In this document: piece by piece, positions 25,661-34,163 of the stretch
How the letters are laid out: the number at the start of each line of letters is the position of its first letter
Position numbering within the stretch: position 1 is the stretch's first letter
From: JBAXTE01 sp963556065
Lineage (GTDB): Bacteria; Bacteroidota; Bacteroidia; Bacteroidales; WCHB1-69
Reading direction: 5' to 3'
Assembly (NCBI GenBank): GCA_963556065.3
Contig: CAUVYH020000017.1
Location: forward strand, 303,127-367,126
DNA length: 64,000 nucleotides
Notes under the pieces: model-generated
What the model was told of the DNA's origin: nothing
The model's input: only the letters and a program-made list of their open reading frames with translations
Database searches by the model: none
Translations under genes and position numbers: made by a program

Positions 25661-25909
25661 TTGAATATGAATAATATAGAAGAAAAATTGACTCAAATTT
25701 TTAGAACTGTTTTTAATGAACCTGCATTAAATATCACTCCAGATACCACGGCCAATGACGTGGACGGTTGGGATTCTCTCTCGCACCTGAATATGATTTC
25801 GGCTGTGGAAAAAGAGTTTGGCGTAAAATTCAAGCTCAAAGACCTGGTGAAGTTAAAAAATGTAGGCGATTTAGTTCGGGTTATCGAAGTAAAGCTTTCC
25901 GAAAAGTAG
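25661..25909 (+). CDS. Acyl/aminoacyl carrier protein (DltC-like)
   Basis: 82 residues. The phosphopantetheine attachment site is VDGWDSLSHLNM, with Ser39 as the acceptor; the helical pattern and LKDLVKLKNVGDLVRVIE end are typical. DltC-type carriers also have GWDSL (rather than the DSL of fatty-acid ACPs preceded by acidic residues), which fits with its DltA-like neighbour. The acidic residues expected around helix 2 are few. A start two codons in (25667) is also possible. Confidence 0.88.
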   Translation: MNMNNIEEKLTQIFRTVFNEPALNITPDTTANDVDGWDSLSHLNMISAVEKEFGVKFKLKDLVKLKNVGDLVRVIEVKLSEK

Positions 25910-25941
25910 AAGAGGAAGAAACACCAAAATATTTATTACTT

Positions 25942-27426
25942 ATGAAACTTAAACAGCTTGAAACTGTTTTAATTTTATTCTTCAGCGGATTGTTGCTGGC
26001 TTTGTATTCATATTATCGCCCCGAAATTTCCATGTCTTTTCTAAAAGGGGAGACGGTTAATTTCGATTTTATTCCCTTCGATAAATTATTGACACTTAGC
26101 TTAAAATCGAATCATAATTCCAAAGCGGATAGCTTAACCGATAAACTTCTTGCTCAGAGTTTGACCGACACCGCGACGGTAAAGGTAGAAGCTTCAAAAA
26201 AGGAGCAAGAAATGCCATTTTTATCTTTGCCCAGCAGCAATGGAGGAGTAGGCCCTCTGGATAATTTTTTCTCCGCATTAAAGCTGGATGCCCCCAAAAA
26301 AGTGGTTCGTATCGCCCATTATGGCGATTCTCAAATAGAAGGAGACCGGATTTCATCAAATTTAAGGGCAAAATTTATTCATGAGTTTGGAGGAGAAGGC
26401 GTTGGATTTATTCCCTTTGAAGATGTCGCTGAATGTGTTTCTTATACTCGTACGTCGAGTAAAAATTGGAAAAGATTCACGGTGTTTCATGACAAGTTGA
26501 AAAAAGGAAATTTTGGTCTTTCCGGAATGTCGTTTATTTATTTGAAGCATGGAAAAGATGAAATTTCAGAAGAACCTATTGATGAGGATGATAAGAGTAT
26601 AACAGAGAATGATCCGGAAAAAACTGAAAATATCGAAACTTCTACAATGATTAACATTACACTTCGAAGCCCCTATTCTCGTTTGGCGATCCAATACGGA
26701 AACGCGGAATCTCCTTGTAAAGTAATTGTTTGTAAAAGAGGTAAAAAAGAGGTTTTAGGAAAGGCTGTTCTTCAGTCCAATGAGGATTATAATGAACAGG
26801 AAATTCCACTTTCTTCCAACGAAAGGCAATTGTGTTTTACGTTTAAGGGAAAATCTCCTGTTTTTTACGGAATTACTATCGATGGCGACAAAGGAGTACA
26901 AGTGGATAATTATGGCATTCGCGGGCACTCCGGAAATGGGCTGATGAAAATTAACAACCTTTTGTTGTCCAAAGAAATTGAGCAATCAAATACCCGCTTG
27001 CTTCTTTTGCAATTTGGGGCAAACACTATTCCGTATGTAAAAGATGGTAAAACGCTGAATTATATTGCTCAGGAGTTTGCAAAACTGTTTAAAAAATTCA
27101 AGGAAGCCAACCGGAATATCAGTATTCTGGTGATAGGTGTTGGCGATATGGCGACTCGTATCGACGGAGAATACACTTCCTATCCTATGATCCCACAAAT
27201 CAGGGATGTGCTAAAAAAATCAGCATTGGATGCCGGCTGTGCTTATTTCGATCTTTATGAATACATGGGGGGAAAAGATGCGATTCTCTCTTGGTCGAAA
27301 AAAGGATTGGCTTCCAAGGATGGACATTTTTCGCCTCAAGGGCAAGAGATTGTTGCAGACGAGATATTTAAGGTTCTATTGAATAATTATGACTTGTTCA
27401 AGAAAAAATATCACCTTAATTCATAA
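25942..27426 (+). CDS. Membrane-anchored SGNH-hydrolase-like protein (possible DltD analogue)
   Basis: 494 residues from the ATG at 25942; the open frame upstream only overlaps the carrier gene. Residues 7-25 form a membrane anchor. SGNH blocks: HYGDSQIEGDR (nucleophile Ser about 130), QFGAN (block III), and KDGHFSPQG near the C-terminus (Asp-x-His). DltD is likewise an exported SGNH-fold protein encoded beside dltA-C and is needed for final transfer of the D-alanyl group. The length and block spacing differ from firmicute DltD, so this is an analogue by context. Confidence 0.75.
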   Translation: MKLKQLETVLILFFSGLLLALYSYYRPEISMSFLKGETVNFDFIPFDKLLTLSLKSNHNSKADSLTDKLLAQSLTDTATVKVEASKKEQEMPFLSLPSSNGGVGPLDNFFSALKLDAPKKVVRIAHYGDSQIEGDRISSNLRAKFIHEFGGEGVGFIPFEDVAECVSYTRTSSKNWKRFTVFHDKLKKGNFGLSGMSFIYLKHGKDEISEEPIDEDDKSITENDPEKTENIETSTMINITLRSPYSRLAIQYGNAESPCKVIVCKRGKKEVLGKAVLQSNEDYNEQEIPLSSNERQLCFTFKGKSPVFYGITIDGDKGVQVDNYGIRGHSGNGLMKINNLLLSKEIEQSNTRLLLLQFGANTIPYVKDGKTLNYIAQEFAKLFKKFKEANRNISILVIGVGDMATRIDGEYTSYPMIPQIRDVLKKSALDAGCAYFDLYEYMGGKDAILSWSKKGLASKDGHFSPQGQEIVADEIFKVLLNNYDLFKKKYHLNS

Positions 27427-27433
27427 TTAATCA

Positions 27434-29209
27434 GTGAAAAGTTGGAAGAGTTCGGTTTTGTTTTTTGCGATATGGATAATAGCCATTATTCCGTTAAGAG
27501 CTCAAATTGTAGAGCCTTCCGATTCTATAGATGCATTTGGAGAGAAAGATACGGCATTGTTTATTCCGGAAATAAACTATTCCGGAAAATTTCCATTTAT
27601 TAAATATGCCCGAAACTTTATTGAATGGTATCAATGTGACGCAATCAGCCATTTTTTTAGCAAACTGAGTGATGCGGAAAATAGCAAGGTGAGAGTTTTG
27701 CACATTGGAGATTCCCATGTTCAAGCAGACTATTACACCGGCACATTGCGGAATACGCTGCAATCGATTTTCGGTTATGGCGGGCGCGGGTTTGTATTCC
27801 CGTATAAGTCGGCAGGCACTCATTCGGCCTATGATTACATTACTCAAAGTAGCGGTAAATGGGAATATTGCCGCAATATTTGTCGGGAACCGAGTTTTAA
27901 TATGGGAGTATCCGGGGCCTCGATTCATACTGCGGATACCAATGCCTCGTTTGCGTTGATTTTCCGAAAAACCTGCCAGAGCATTCGCCCCGAATTTACC
28001 AGACTTAGAATTTATTGTAAGACAGACACGGCCAGTTTTGGAATAGCATTGCGGTTGGGTTACGATACCATTCCGATTAAAATTCCGGTTTTCAGCCGGC
28101 CGAACATGGGCTACATCGATCTGGTATTACCCCGAGCCAGTGATACATTAGCCGTTTCATTTTATCGGACCGATACCATTCAGCGGTTTTTCGAATGTTA
28201 CGGATTGGTTATTGAAAGCGCCGATGACAACGGAATTCTATATAGTAGTGTTGGGATTAATGGTGCCGGATATGTGAGCATATTGAAACAGAAGCTTTTC
28301 GAAACTCAGCTTATGGCTTATAAGCCCGATTTAGTCGTTATTGATGTTGGGGCAAACGATTTTTATCCGTTTAAATATAACGAAATTGAACTCGAAATGA
28401 ACTTATCGCAAATCATTGAGATAATTCGTAGAGCGGTTCCGTCGTCTTCCATACTGCTTACCAACTCCCATGATTTATGGAAGCGAAAAAAGAATGTTCC
28501 CTGGTGTCGGAATTTCTCCGAATTTACCCGAAAAATGGCACAAAAATACCAATGTGCATTTTACGATTATTATCAAGTGAGCGGAGGTCCCTTTGCACTG
28601 GCACAATGGAGAAAAGCGGGATTGGCCCAACCCGATCGGGTGCATCTTACATATAAAGGATATGCTTTAAAAGCCGAGTTGATAAGTAATGCCATTCTTA
28701 CTTCGTATCGGGAGTATATCGAAAAAAACCCGGAACAGCTTACGGTAAATCAATATTTGGCCGATACTTCAGAGTTAGAGGAAAATCTTCCCGATTCTGT
28801 AATTGCAACTATTCCTGTATCTAAACCCAGTCCAATTGTCTCGCAAACATCAAATGCCGTCAAGTCGCAATATCATGTTGTAAAAAAAGGAGAAACCATT
28901 AGTGCAATTGCCGGAAAATATGATTTAACAAATAATGAAATTAAAACATGGAACCAATTAAAAAATAACAAGTTGTTTGCTGGGCAAAAACTTAGGATTA
29001 CCCCTCCAATTTCATACGATCGGAATCAAGTAAAACAAGCGGTACCCAAAAAGAATACGACACATCCCGTTTATCATAAGGTCAAATCAGGAGAATCACT
29101 TTTTTCAATTGCTAAGAAATATCACACAACGGTAAAAAAAATCAAGCAATTGAACAGAATGAAGAGCGATGTGCTTAAATTGGGTGTGCAATTAAAAATT
29201 AAAGACTAA
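27434..29209 (+). CDS. Exported SGNH-hydrolase-like protein with two LysM domains
   Basis: 591 residues with a GTG start at 27434; the resulting N-terminus is a good signal peptide (ends LRAQ). SGNH blocks: HIGDSHVQADYY (Ser about 94), DVGANDFYP, and PDRVHLTYKGY (Asp-x-x-His). Two LysM domains follow at about 480-522 and 547-590, each with the VKxGExxxxIAxKY pattern. LysM usually binds peptidoglycan or chitin-like glycans, so this enzyme is probably tethered at the wall. It is related in layout to the preceding SGNH protein and may act on a peptidoglycan-linked or O-antigen-like acceptor. Confidence 0.8.
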   Translation: MKSWKSSVLFFAIWIIAIIPLRAQIVEPSDSIDAFGEKDTALFIPEINYSGKFPFIKYARNFIEWYQCDAISHFFSKLSDAENSKVRVLHIGDSHVQADYYTGTLRNTLQSIFGYGGRGFVFPYKSAGTHSAYDYITQSSGKWEYCRNICREPSFNMGVSGASIHTADTNASFALIFRKTCQSIRPEFTRLRIYCKTDTASFGIALRLGYDTIPIKIPVFSRPNMGYIDLVLPRASDTLAVSFYRTDTIQRFFECYGLVIESADDNGILYSSVGINGAGYVSILKQKLFETQLMAYKPDLVVIDVGANDFYPFKYNEIELEMNLSQIIEIIRRAVPSSSILLTNSHDLWKRKKNVPWCRNFSEFTRKMAQKYQCAFYDYYQVSGGPFALAQWRKAGLAQPDRVHLTYKGYALKAELISNAILTSYREYIEKNPEQLTVNQYLADTSELEENLPDSVIATIPVSKPSPIVSQTSNAVKSQYHVVKKGETISAIAGKYDLTNNEIKTWNQLKNNKLFAGQKLRITPPISYDRNQVKQAVPKKNTTHPVYHKVKSGESLFSIAKKYHTTVKKIKQLNRMKSDVLKLGVQLKIKD

Positions 29210-29210
29210 T

Positions 29211-30686
29211 ATGGAGATACTTACTCAAATATTTGCCTATCAGGCTGAAAATTCGCTGCAATTCAACTCGGTTTTGTTTTTTGTTTTGTTTTTTGTTTTT
29301 TACTCAATTTATTCGTTAACCGTTCGGAAGGTTCCTGTTCGAAATCTTTGGTTGTTGTTGTTCAGTTTGTTCTTTTATTACAAAATAGCAGGTAGCTTTG
29401 TGTTATTGCTCATCGCCATGGGTTCCAGCGATTTTTTTATCGGAAAAGCTATTGCCGGAAGTTCAAAGAACAGAAAACGGAATTTTTTATTGGCGCTCTC
29501 GTTGACGTTGAATCTGGGATTTTTGTTGTTCTTTAAATATACACAATTCTTCTTTGATAGTTGGATGGGTATTACCCAACAATCCGCTGTTAATCTGCAT
29601 ATTATTCAACCCATCGGAATTTCCTTTTTTGTCTTTAAAACACTGACTTATATCTTCGATATTCATCGTGAAATGATTGAAGAGCCGGAAAAAAATTACA
29701 TCAACTACCTTTTGTATGTATCGTTTTTTCCAAATATACTGGCCGGTCCCATTGCCAAAGCTCGGAACCTGCTCCCGCAATTCGGACAACCCGTTGAAAT
29801 TGATGCACGGAAAATAGGCCGGGGGTTATTTCTAATTCTTAGCGGACTCTTTTTTAAGGTTGTGATTGCAGATTTTTTAGCCGTAAATTTTGTAGATCGG
29901 GTGTTTGATGCTCCAGTATATTTTTCCGGTTTTGAGGCATTTATGGCATCGATAGGAGCTATGTTCCAAATTTATTACGACTTTGCCGGTTACACGAATA
30001 TGGTTTTAGGAATTTCTTTGTTGATGGGATTTGCTATTGAGCCTAATTTTAATCAGCCGTTTTTGGCCAAGAACATTACCGAATTCTGGCGACGCTGGCA
30101 TATTACACTTTCCACATGGTTTAATGAATATCTATACACTCCGCTTTCGTTTTCTCTTCGAAAATGGCATACTTTCGGAGCTGTAATTGCTGTACTTATC
30201 ACTTTTTTTGTCTCGGGACTTTGGCACGGAGCCGCTTGGACGTACATTTTGTGGGGTGTTTCGCATGGAATTGCAATAGCATGGGACACTGCCACCCAAA
30301 AAGGAAGAAAAAAGATATCCTCAAAAATCTCAAAAAAGATATACAATCCGATCAGTATAATTTTTACTGTAATATTTTTGTCTTTGAGCGTGGTTTTGTT
30401 TAAATCTTCAGACCTTACAAAAGCTCAAACAGTATATCAATTGATTTTTACTAAATTCGATGCATCACTGTTGTTTCAATGGGTTTCGTTATATTTTTAT
30501 CCGGCGTTGGTTTTGTTGCTGGCTATTGTTTTACATTATTTTCCGAAACCATGGACCGAAAGGGCAATTGCTGTTTTTACCAAAATGCATTGGACTTTAA
30601 AAGTTGCAACAATTTGTATTTTTTCAATAATTATTTATCAAGTATATATATCCGCTTCGCAACCTTTCATTTATATGGTTTATTAG
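29211..30686 (+). CDS. MBOAT-family acyltransferase (DltB/AlgI-like)
   Basis: 491 residues, about eleven membrane helices. The MBOAT core is clear: NITEFWRRWHITLSTWFNEY followed by PLSF, and the catalytic His in VSGLWHGAAWTYILWG. Such proteins carry acyl or D-alanyl groups across the membrane from a cytoplasmic thioester donor to an extracytoplasmic acceptor. It starts one base after the previous stop (TAATATG) and ends the six-gene operon. Alginate O-acetyltransferase AlgI is also in this family, but the adenylation and carrier genes favour a Dlt-like role. Confidence 0.9.
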   Translation: MEILTQIFAYQAENSLQFNSVLFFVLFFVFYSIYSLTVRKVPVRNLWLLLFSLFFYYKIAGSFVLLLIAMGSSDFFIGKAIAGSSKNRKRNFLLALSLTLNLGFLLFFKYTQFFFDSWMGITQQSAVNLHIIQPIGISFFVFKTLTYIFDIHREMIEEPEKNYINYLLYVSFFPNILAGPIAKARNLLPQFGQPVEIDARKIGRGLFLILSGLFFKVVIADFLAVNFVDRVFDAPVYFSGFEAFMASIGAMFQIYYDFAGYTNMVLGISLLMGFAIEPNFNQPFLAKNITEFWRRWHITLSTWFNEYLYTPLSFSLRKWHTFGAVIAVLITFFVSGLWHGAAWTYILWGVSHGIAIAWDTATQKGRKKISSKISKKIYNPISIIFTVIFLSLSVVLFKSSDLTKAQTVYQLIFTKFDASLLFQWVSLYFYPALVLLLAIVLHYFPKPWTERAIAVFTKMHWTLKVATICIFSIIIYQVYISASQPFIYMVY

Positions 30687-30859
30687 TAATGAGTAAAACT
30701 TTTCATGTTTTCATTTGTTGTATTTTCATAAAGAATACGGCTTTTTGAACAAAAATATTTTACTAAAAAAGCGGAAATTAATTTTTTTTTGTATTTTTAC
30801 GGGAAACAAGTCAAAAGCGATCATAAAGTCAATAAATAACCACATAAAATTATCAGCGG

Positions 30860-31708
30860 ATGAAAAATAACATTGTAGTAGGAACCGATTTTTCCGAGAA
30901 TTCAATTAATGCATTAAAACATGCAACGTCTATTGCTTACAAGGCGAAATGTGATATTACTTTGGTTTGGGTAGAAACTCCAGGAACAACTCTTGGTCTA
31001 ATGGCAGAAAACATTTCGGATTACCGTAAAATTGCTGAAGATCGTTTAGCTGAGATTGTTTCGGATTGCAAGAATTTAATGCCGTCGGAACATGCCATTA
31101 TTCCTAAAATAAGACAAGGCCGTCCGGCATCGGAGTTGGCAAAAGAAGCAGAGGAATCCGGTGCAATGATGATTGTTGTGGGCTCTCATGGTATCTCCGG
31201 ATATCAGGAATCATATATTGGGAATAATGCATATCGTACGGTAATGCATGCAAAATGTCCGGTGCTTACTATTCAACATTATGTAAACATTTCGAAAGCA
31301 TTAACAGATATGGTTTTAGTTATTGATGCAACACACAGCACATTACATAAATTATCGTTTGCTATTAGAATCGCAAAACTTTTTACAGCTAAAATACAGA
31401 TTCTTGGGTTATATACTTCGAGTCACCTTGAGATACAAAAGCAGGTTAATGCAAACGTAAATGCAGCAGAAAAGTATATTCGTGAGGCGAATGTCAGATA
31501 TAGTACAACAATACGTGAATCATTCAATATTGTTTCTACAACGATTCGTTTTACTCAAGAAACAGATGCAAATCTTATTGTGATTATGAGTGAACAGGAA
31601 GATTTTAGCTCATGGCTGGGTGCCGGTGCTCGGGAAATGATTAATCAATCGAAGGTTCCCGTGCTTTGTATTCATCCTCACGATGAAGTTTATGATATCT
31701 CTCGTTAA
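30860..31708 (+). CDS. Tandem universal stress protein
   Basis: 282 residues, two UspA-like domains (about 1-143 and 150-282). The first has the start IVVGTDFSENSINALKHA and the nucleotide-loop region VVGSHGISGYQESYIGN, where the last position is Asn instead of the usual Ser/Thr after Gly. The second is more diverged (VLVIDATHS; VIMSEQEDFS) and probably does not bind nucleotide. Cytoplasmic; role in stress response is inferred from the family. Confidence 0.88.
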   Translation: MKNNIVVGTDFSENSINALKHATSIAYKAKCDITLVWVETPGTTLGLMAENISDYRKIAEDRLAEIVSDCKNLMPSEHAIIPKIRQGRPASELAKEAEESGAMMIVVGSHGISGYQESYIGNNAYRTVMHAKCPVLTIQHYVNISKALTDMVLVIDATHSTLHKLSFAIRIAKLFTAKIQILGLYTSSHLEIQKQVNANVNAAEKYIREANVRYSTTIRESFNIVSTTIRFTQETDANLIVIMSEQEDFSSWLGAGAREMINQSKVPVLCIHPHDEVYDISR

Positions 31709-31730
31709 GAATTAGTTTAAGCCAAATACA

Positions 31731-31772
31731 AAAAAAATCATTTGCTGATAATTGTTGGCAAGTGATTTTTTT
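31731..31772. terminator. Rho-independent terminator after the universal stress protein
   Basis: AAAAAAATCATTTGC (31731-31745) pairs with GCAAGTGATTTTTTT (31758-31772) with one G-U, around a 12-base loop and ending in a T tract. Confidence 0.75.
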
Positions 31773-31820
31773 ATTCCTTAACCTTATTTAAACGGACGAT
31801 TTTGTTATGACGAAAACAAT

Positions 31821-31828
31821 TATCTTTG
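31821..31828 (+). promoter_or_regulatory. Bacteroidetes -7 box before the BASS transporter
   Basis: TATCTTTG matches TAnnTTTG and lies 27 bases before the ATG at 31856. A TTTG at 31801-31804 is 16 bases upstream, shorter than the usual spacing. Confidence 0.5.
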
Positions 31829-31855
31829 TTGCCGAAACTTTAAACTAAAACTACA

Positions 31856-32791
31856 ATGTTCGATTCATTAGCTGTACTCGATACTGTTCGCTTAAATTTC
31901 TCTCCCGAAGGCATGGTGTTTCTTAACATAACCTTGGGCTTTATTATGTTTGGAGTGGCACTCGAAATAAAGTTGCAACAGTTTGTTGATCTCTTTACAA
32001 ATCCAAAATCTTTAATTTGGGGTCTGCTGTCTCAGTTTTTGTTTTTGCCGATGGTGACATTCGGGCTTGTGTTATTATTGTCTCCTCCGCCAAGTGTTGG
32101 GTTGGGGATGATTTTAGTTGCATGTTGTCCCGGAGGTAACATATCAAATTATATTTCGGCAGTATCCAAAGCCAATGTTGCTTTGTCTGTTAGTTTAACA
32201 GCTATTGGGACGGTAGTTGCGATTATTCTTACCCCGCTTAATTTTTCGCTATGGGGCAGTTTGTATTATGAAGCTGCATCTATTATTAAGCCGATAGAGC
32301 TGGATATTGTTCAAATGTTTAAAACCGTGTTTATTCTTCTCGGCATCCCAATGATTTGCGGAATGTTTGTTAGCTACAAATTTCCTTTGTTTACAAAGCG
32401 AATTATTAAACCGGTTAAAACCATATCACTACTTGTATTTATAGGATTTATTCTTGCTGCATTTTATGCAAACAGTCAATATATTACCGGAGATTTTTAT
32501 CTTATTTTTATTCTAGTGCTTGTTCATAATTCTTTGGCATACTTTACGGGTTTCTCTACCGGTAAAATTGCAAAATTATCAACACTTGACGTTTATACCG
32601 TTTCCATTGAAACAGGAATTCAAAATTCAGGATTGGCGCTTGCGTTAATATTTAATCCGAAATTGTTTGACGGCATTGGAGGTATGGCATTCATTGCAGC
32701 ATGGTGGGGTGTTTGGCACATGGTTTCGGGTCTTGCATTGGCTTTTTGGTGGTCGCACCAAAGAAAAAAAGTTGAATGTCAAAATGTTTAA
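31856..32791 (+). CDS. Bile acid:sodium symporter (BASS) family transporter
   Basis: 311 residues with nine or ten membrane helices. Family features: CCPGGNISNYISAVSKAN in the crossover region (sodium-site residues) and the later VSIETGIQNSGLALAL. BASS proteins couple sodium to uptake of bile acids or other organic anions; substrate cannot be read from the sequence. The next gene starts 3 bases after its stop. Confidence 0.88.
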   Translation: MFDSLAVLDTVRLNFSPEGMVFLNITLGFIMFGVALEIKLQQFVDLFTNPKSLIWGLLSQFLFLPMVTFGLVLLLSPPPSVGLGMILVACCPGGNISNYISAVSKANVALSVSLTAIGTVVAIILTPLNFSLWGSLYYEAASIIKPIELDIVQMFKTVFILLGIPMICGMFVSYKFPLFTKRIIKPVKTISLLVFIGFILAAFYANSQYITGDFYLIFILVLVHNSLAYFTGFSTGKIAKLSTLDVYTVSIETGIQNSGLALALIFNPKLFDGIGGMAFIAAWWGVWHMVSGLALAFWWSHQRKKVECQNV

Positions 32792-32794
32792 ACC

Positions 32795-34075
32795 ATGAGA
32801 TATCGTTTTTTTTATTGGTGGGTTAAGATCGCGACTCGTATTTTCTTTAAAAATATTCAGGTTGTTGGTAATGAGCAAATTGCCAAAAGAATGCCCGTGA
32901 TATTTGCCCTTAATCACCAGAATTCTTTGCTCGATGCCCTGGTAGTAGCTGTTTCTGTAAAAGAACCCGTGCATTTTATGACTCGTGCCGATGTTTTTAA
33001 AAGAAAGAAGTTTGCTCGTTTTCTAAAATCACTTAACTTAATTCCGATTTACAGAATCAGAGACGGCTATAGTGCAGTATCGCAAAACGAAGAAGTGATA
33101 AACCATTGCATTGATTTATTGCGGCAGAATAAACATATTTTGATTTTTCCTGAGGGATCGCACAATTATCAGCGCCATTTGCGCCCGCTTAAAAAAGGAA
33201 TTGCCCGCATTGCCGTGGATGCTGTTCTGAAAAATGGTGCCGATGTGCACGTCATTCCTGTAGGGATAAATTATGGAAGCCATAAACATAGCCGGTCTTG
33301 GTTGAGCATTCAGATTGGAACTCCAATATCTTCACTGCATAGCCTCATGCTGTTCGACAATCATAAGGCAAAAGCTGAAAATGATTTGATGGTTAAGATT
33401 GAAAGCGGGCTAAAAAATCAAATGGTGCACTTTGAAGAAATTACAAATTATGAGGAAGTTAATGATATAGCAAAACTTGTATTGCAACATACAGAATGTA
33501 CATCCCGAAACTATTTTAACAAACATCGGGAGATTGTAAAAATCATCGATAGTAAATCGGAAACGGAGATTTCCCCCTGCTTGGAACAGATAGTCGATTA
33601 TCGGGAGCTATTTAAAAAACACAAGATTAAACGAAGCATGATGGGTAAAGCTTCCATAAAATCATCCATTCTTTTATCTCTTTTTTCGTTGCTATTGCTT
33701 CCTGTTATTTTTCCGGGAAAGCTTGTTTTCTTTCCTCCTTTATGGAGCTATCGGCAATTGATGAAAAATTTCAAGGACAAACATTGGGAAGCTTCGATTA
33801 AGGTTGTTGCCATTATGGTTTTATATCCTTTATGGATACTGTTGCTTTTTATGGTTTGTGCTTTAGTCACACATAATCTAATGCTATTGCTTCTCTTGAT
33901 GGGAGGGCTGATTTTTTCAGGCGTAATTTTAGTCCTTTCGAAAGACAACATCGAGCAGACTCTGTTTTTATTAAAAATGAGGAGGATGAAAAGGACTTGT
34001 TTAAATGATTATATGGCGATTATAAATCTTGAGATCGGGATACTTAATGCTATTAAATTAAAAACATCCCCATAG
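32795..34075 (+). CDS. PlsC-type (GPAT/DHAPAT-like) lipid acyltransferase
   Basis: 426 residues. Motif I is present in the variant form NHQNSLLDALV (His to Asp separated by five residues, as in GPAT/DHAPAT-type members), and motif III as IFPEGSHN. The C-terminal third has two or three hydrophobic segments (about 290-385), likely membrane anchors. It probably acylates glycerol-3-phosphate or a related lipid precursor at the inner membrane. Followed by a terminator at 34110-34142. Confidence 0.85.
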   Translation: MRYRFFYWWVKIATRIFFKNIQVVGNEQIAKRMPVIFALNHQNSLLDALVVAVSVKEPVHFMTRADVFKRKKFARFLKSLNLIPIYRIRDGYSAVSQNEEVINHCIDLLRQNKHILIFPEGSHNYQRHLRPLKKGIARIAVDAVLKNGADVHVIPVGINYGSHKHSRSWLSIQIGTPISSLHSLMLFDNHKAKAENDLMVKIESGLKNQMVHFEEITNYEEVNDIAKLVLQHTECTSRNYFNKHREIVKIIDSKSETEISPCLEQIVDYRELFKKHKIKRSMMGKASIKSSILLSLFSLLLLPVIFPGKLVFFPPLWSYRQLMKNFKDKHWEASIKVVAIMVLYPLWILLLFMVCALVTHNLMLLLLLMGGLIFSGVILVLSKDNIEQTLFLLKMRRMKRTCLNDYMAIINLEIGILNAIKLKTSP

Positions 34076-34109
34076 ATTTTTAATAAATAAAATCTGTCGA
34101 TTTCAAACA

Positions 34110-34142
34110 AAAAAGCATCACTTTTAAAAAATGATGCTTTTT
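34110..34142. terminator. Bidirectional terminator between the acyltransferase and aspS
   Basis: AAAAAGCATCA (34110-34120) and TGATGCTTTTT (34132-34142) are perfect complements around an 11-base loop, with A and T tracts on either side serving both convergent genes. Confidence 0.8.
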
Positions 34143-34163
34143 AAGTTGAAACATTCGACTCTA

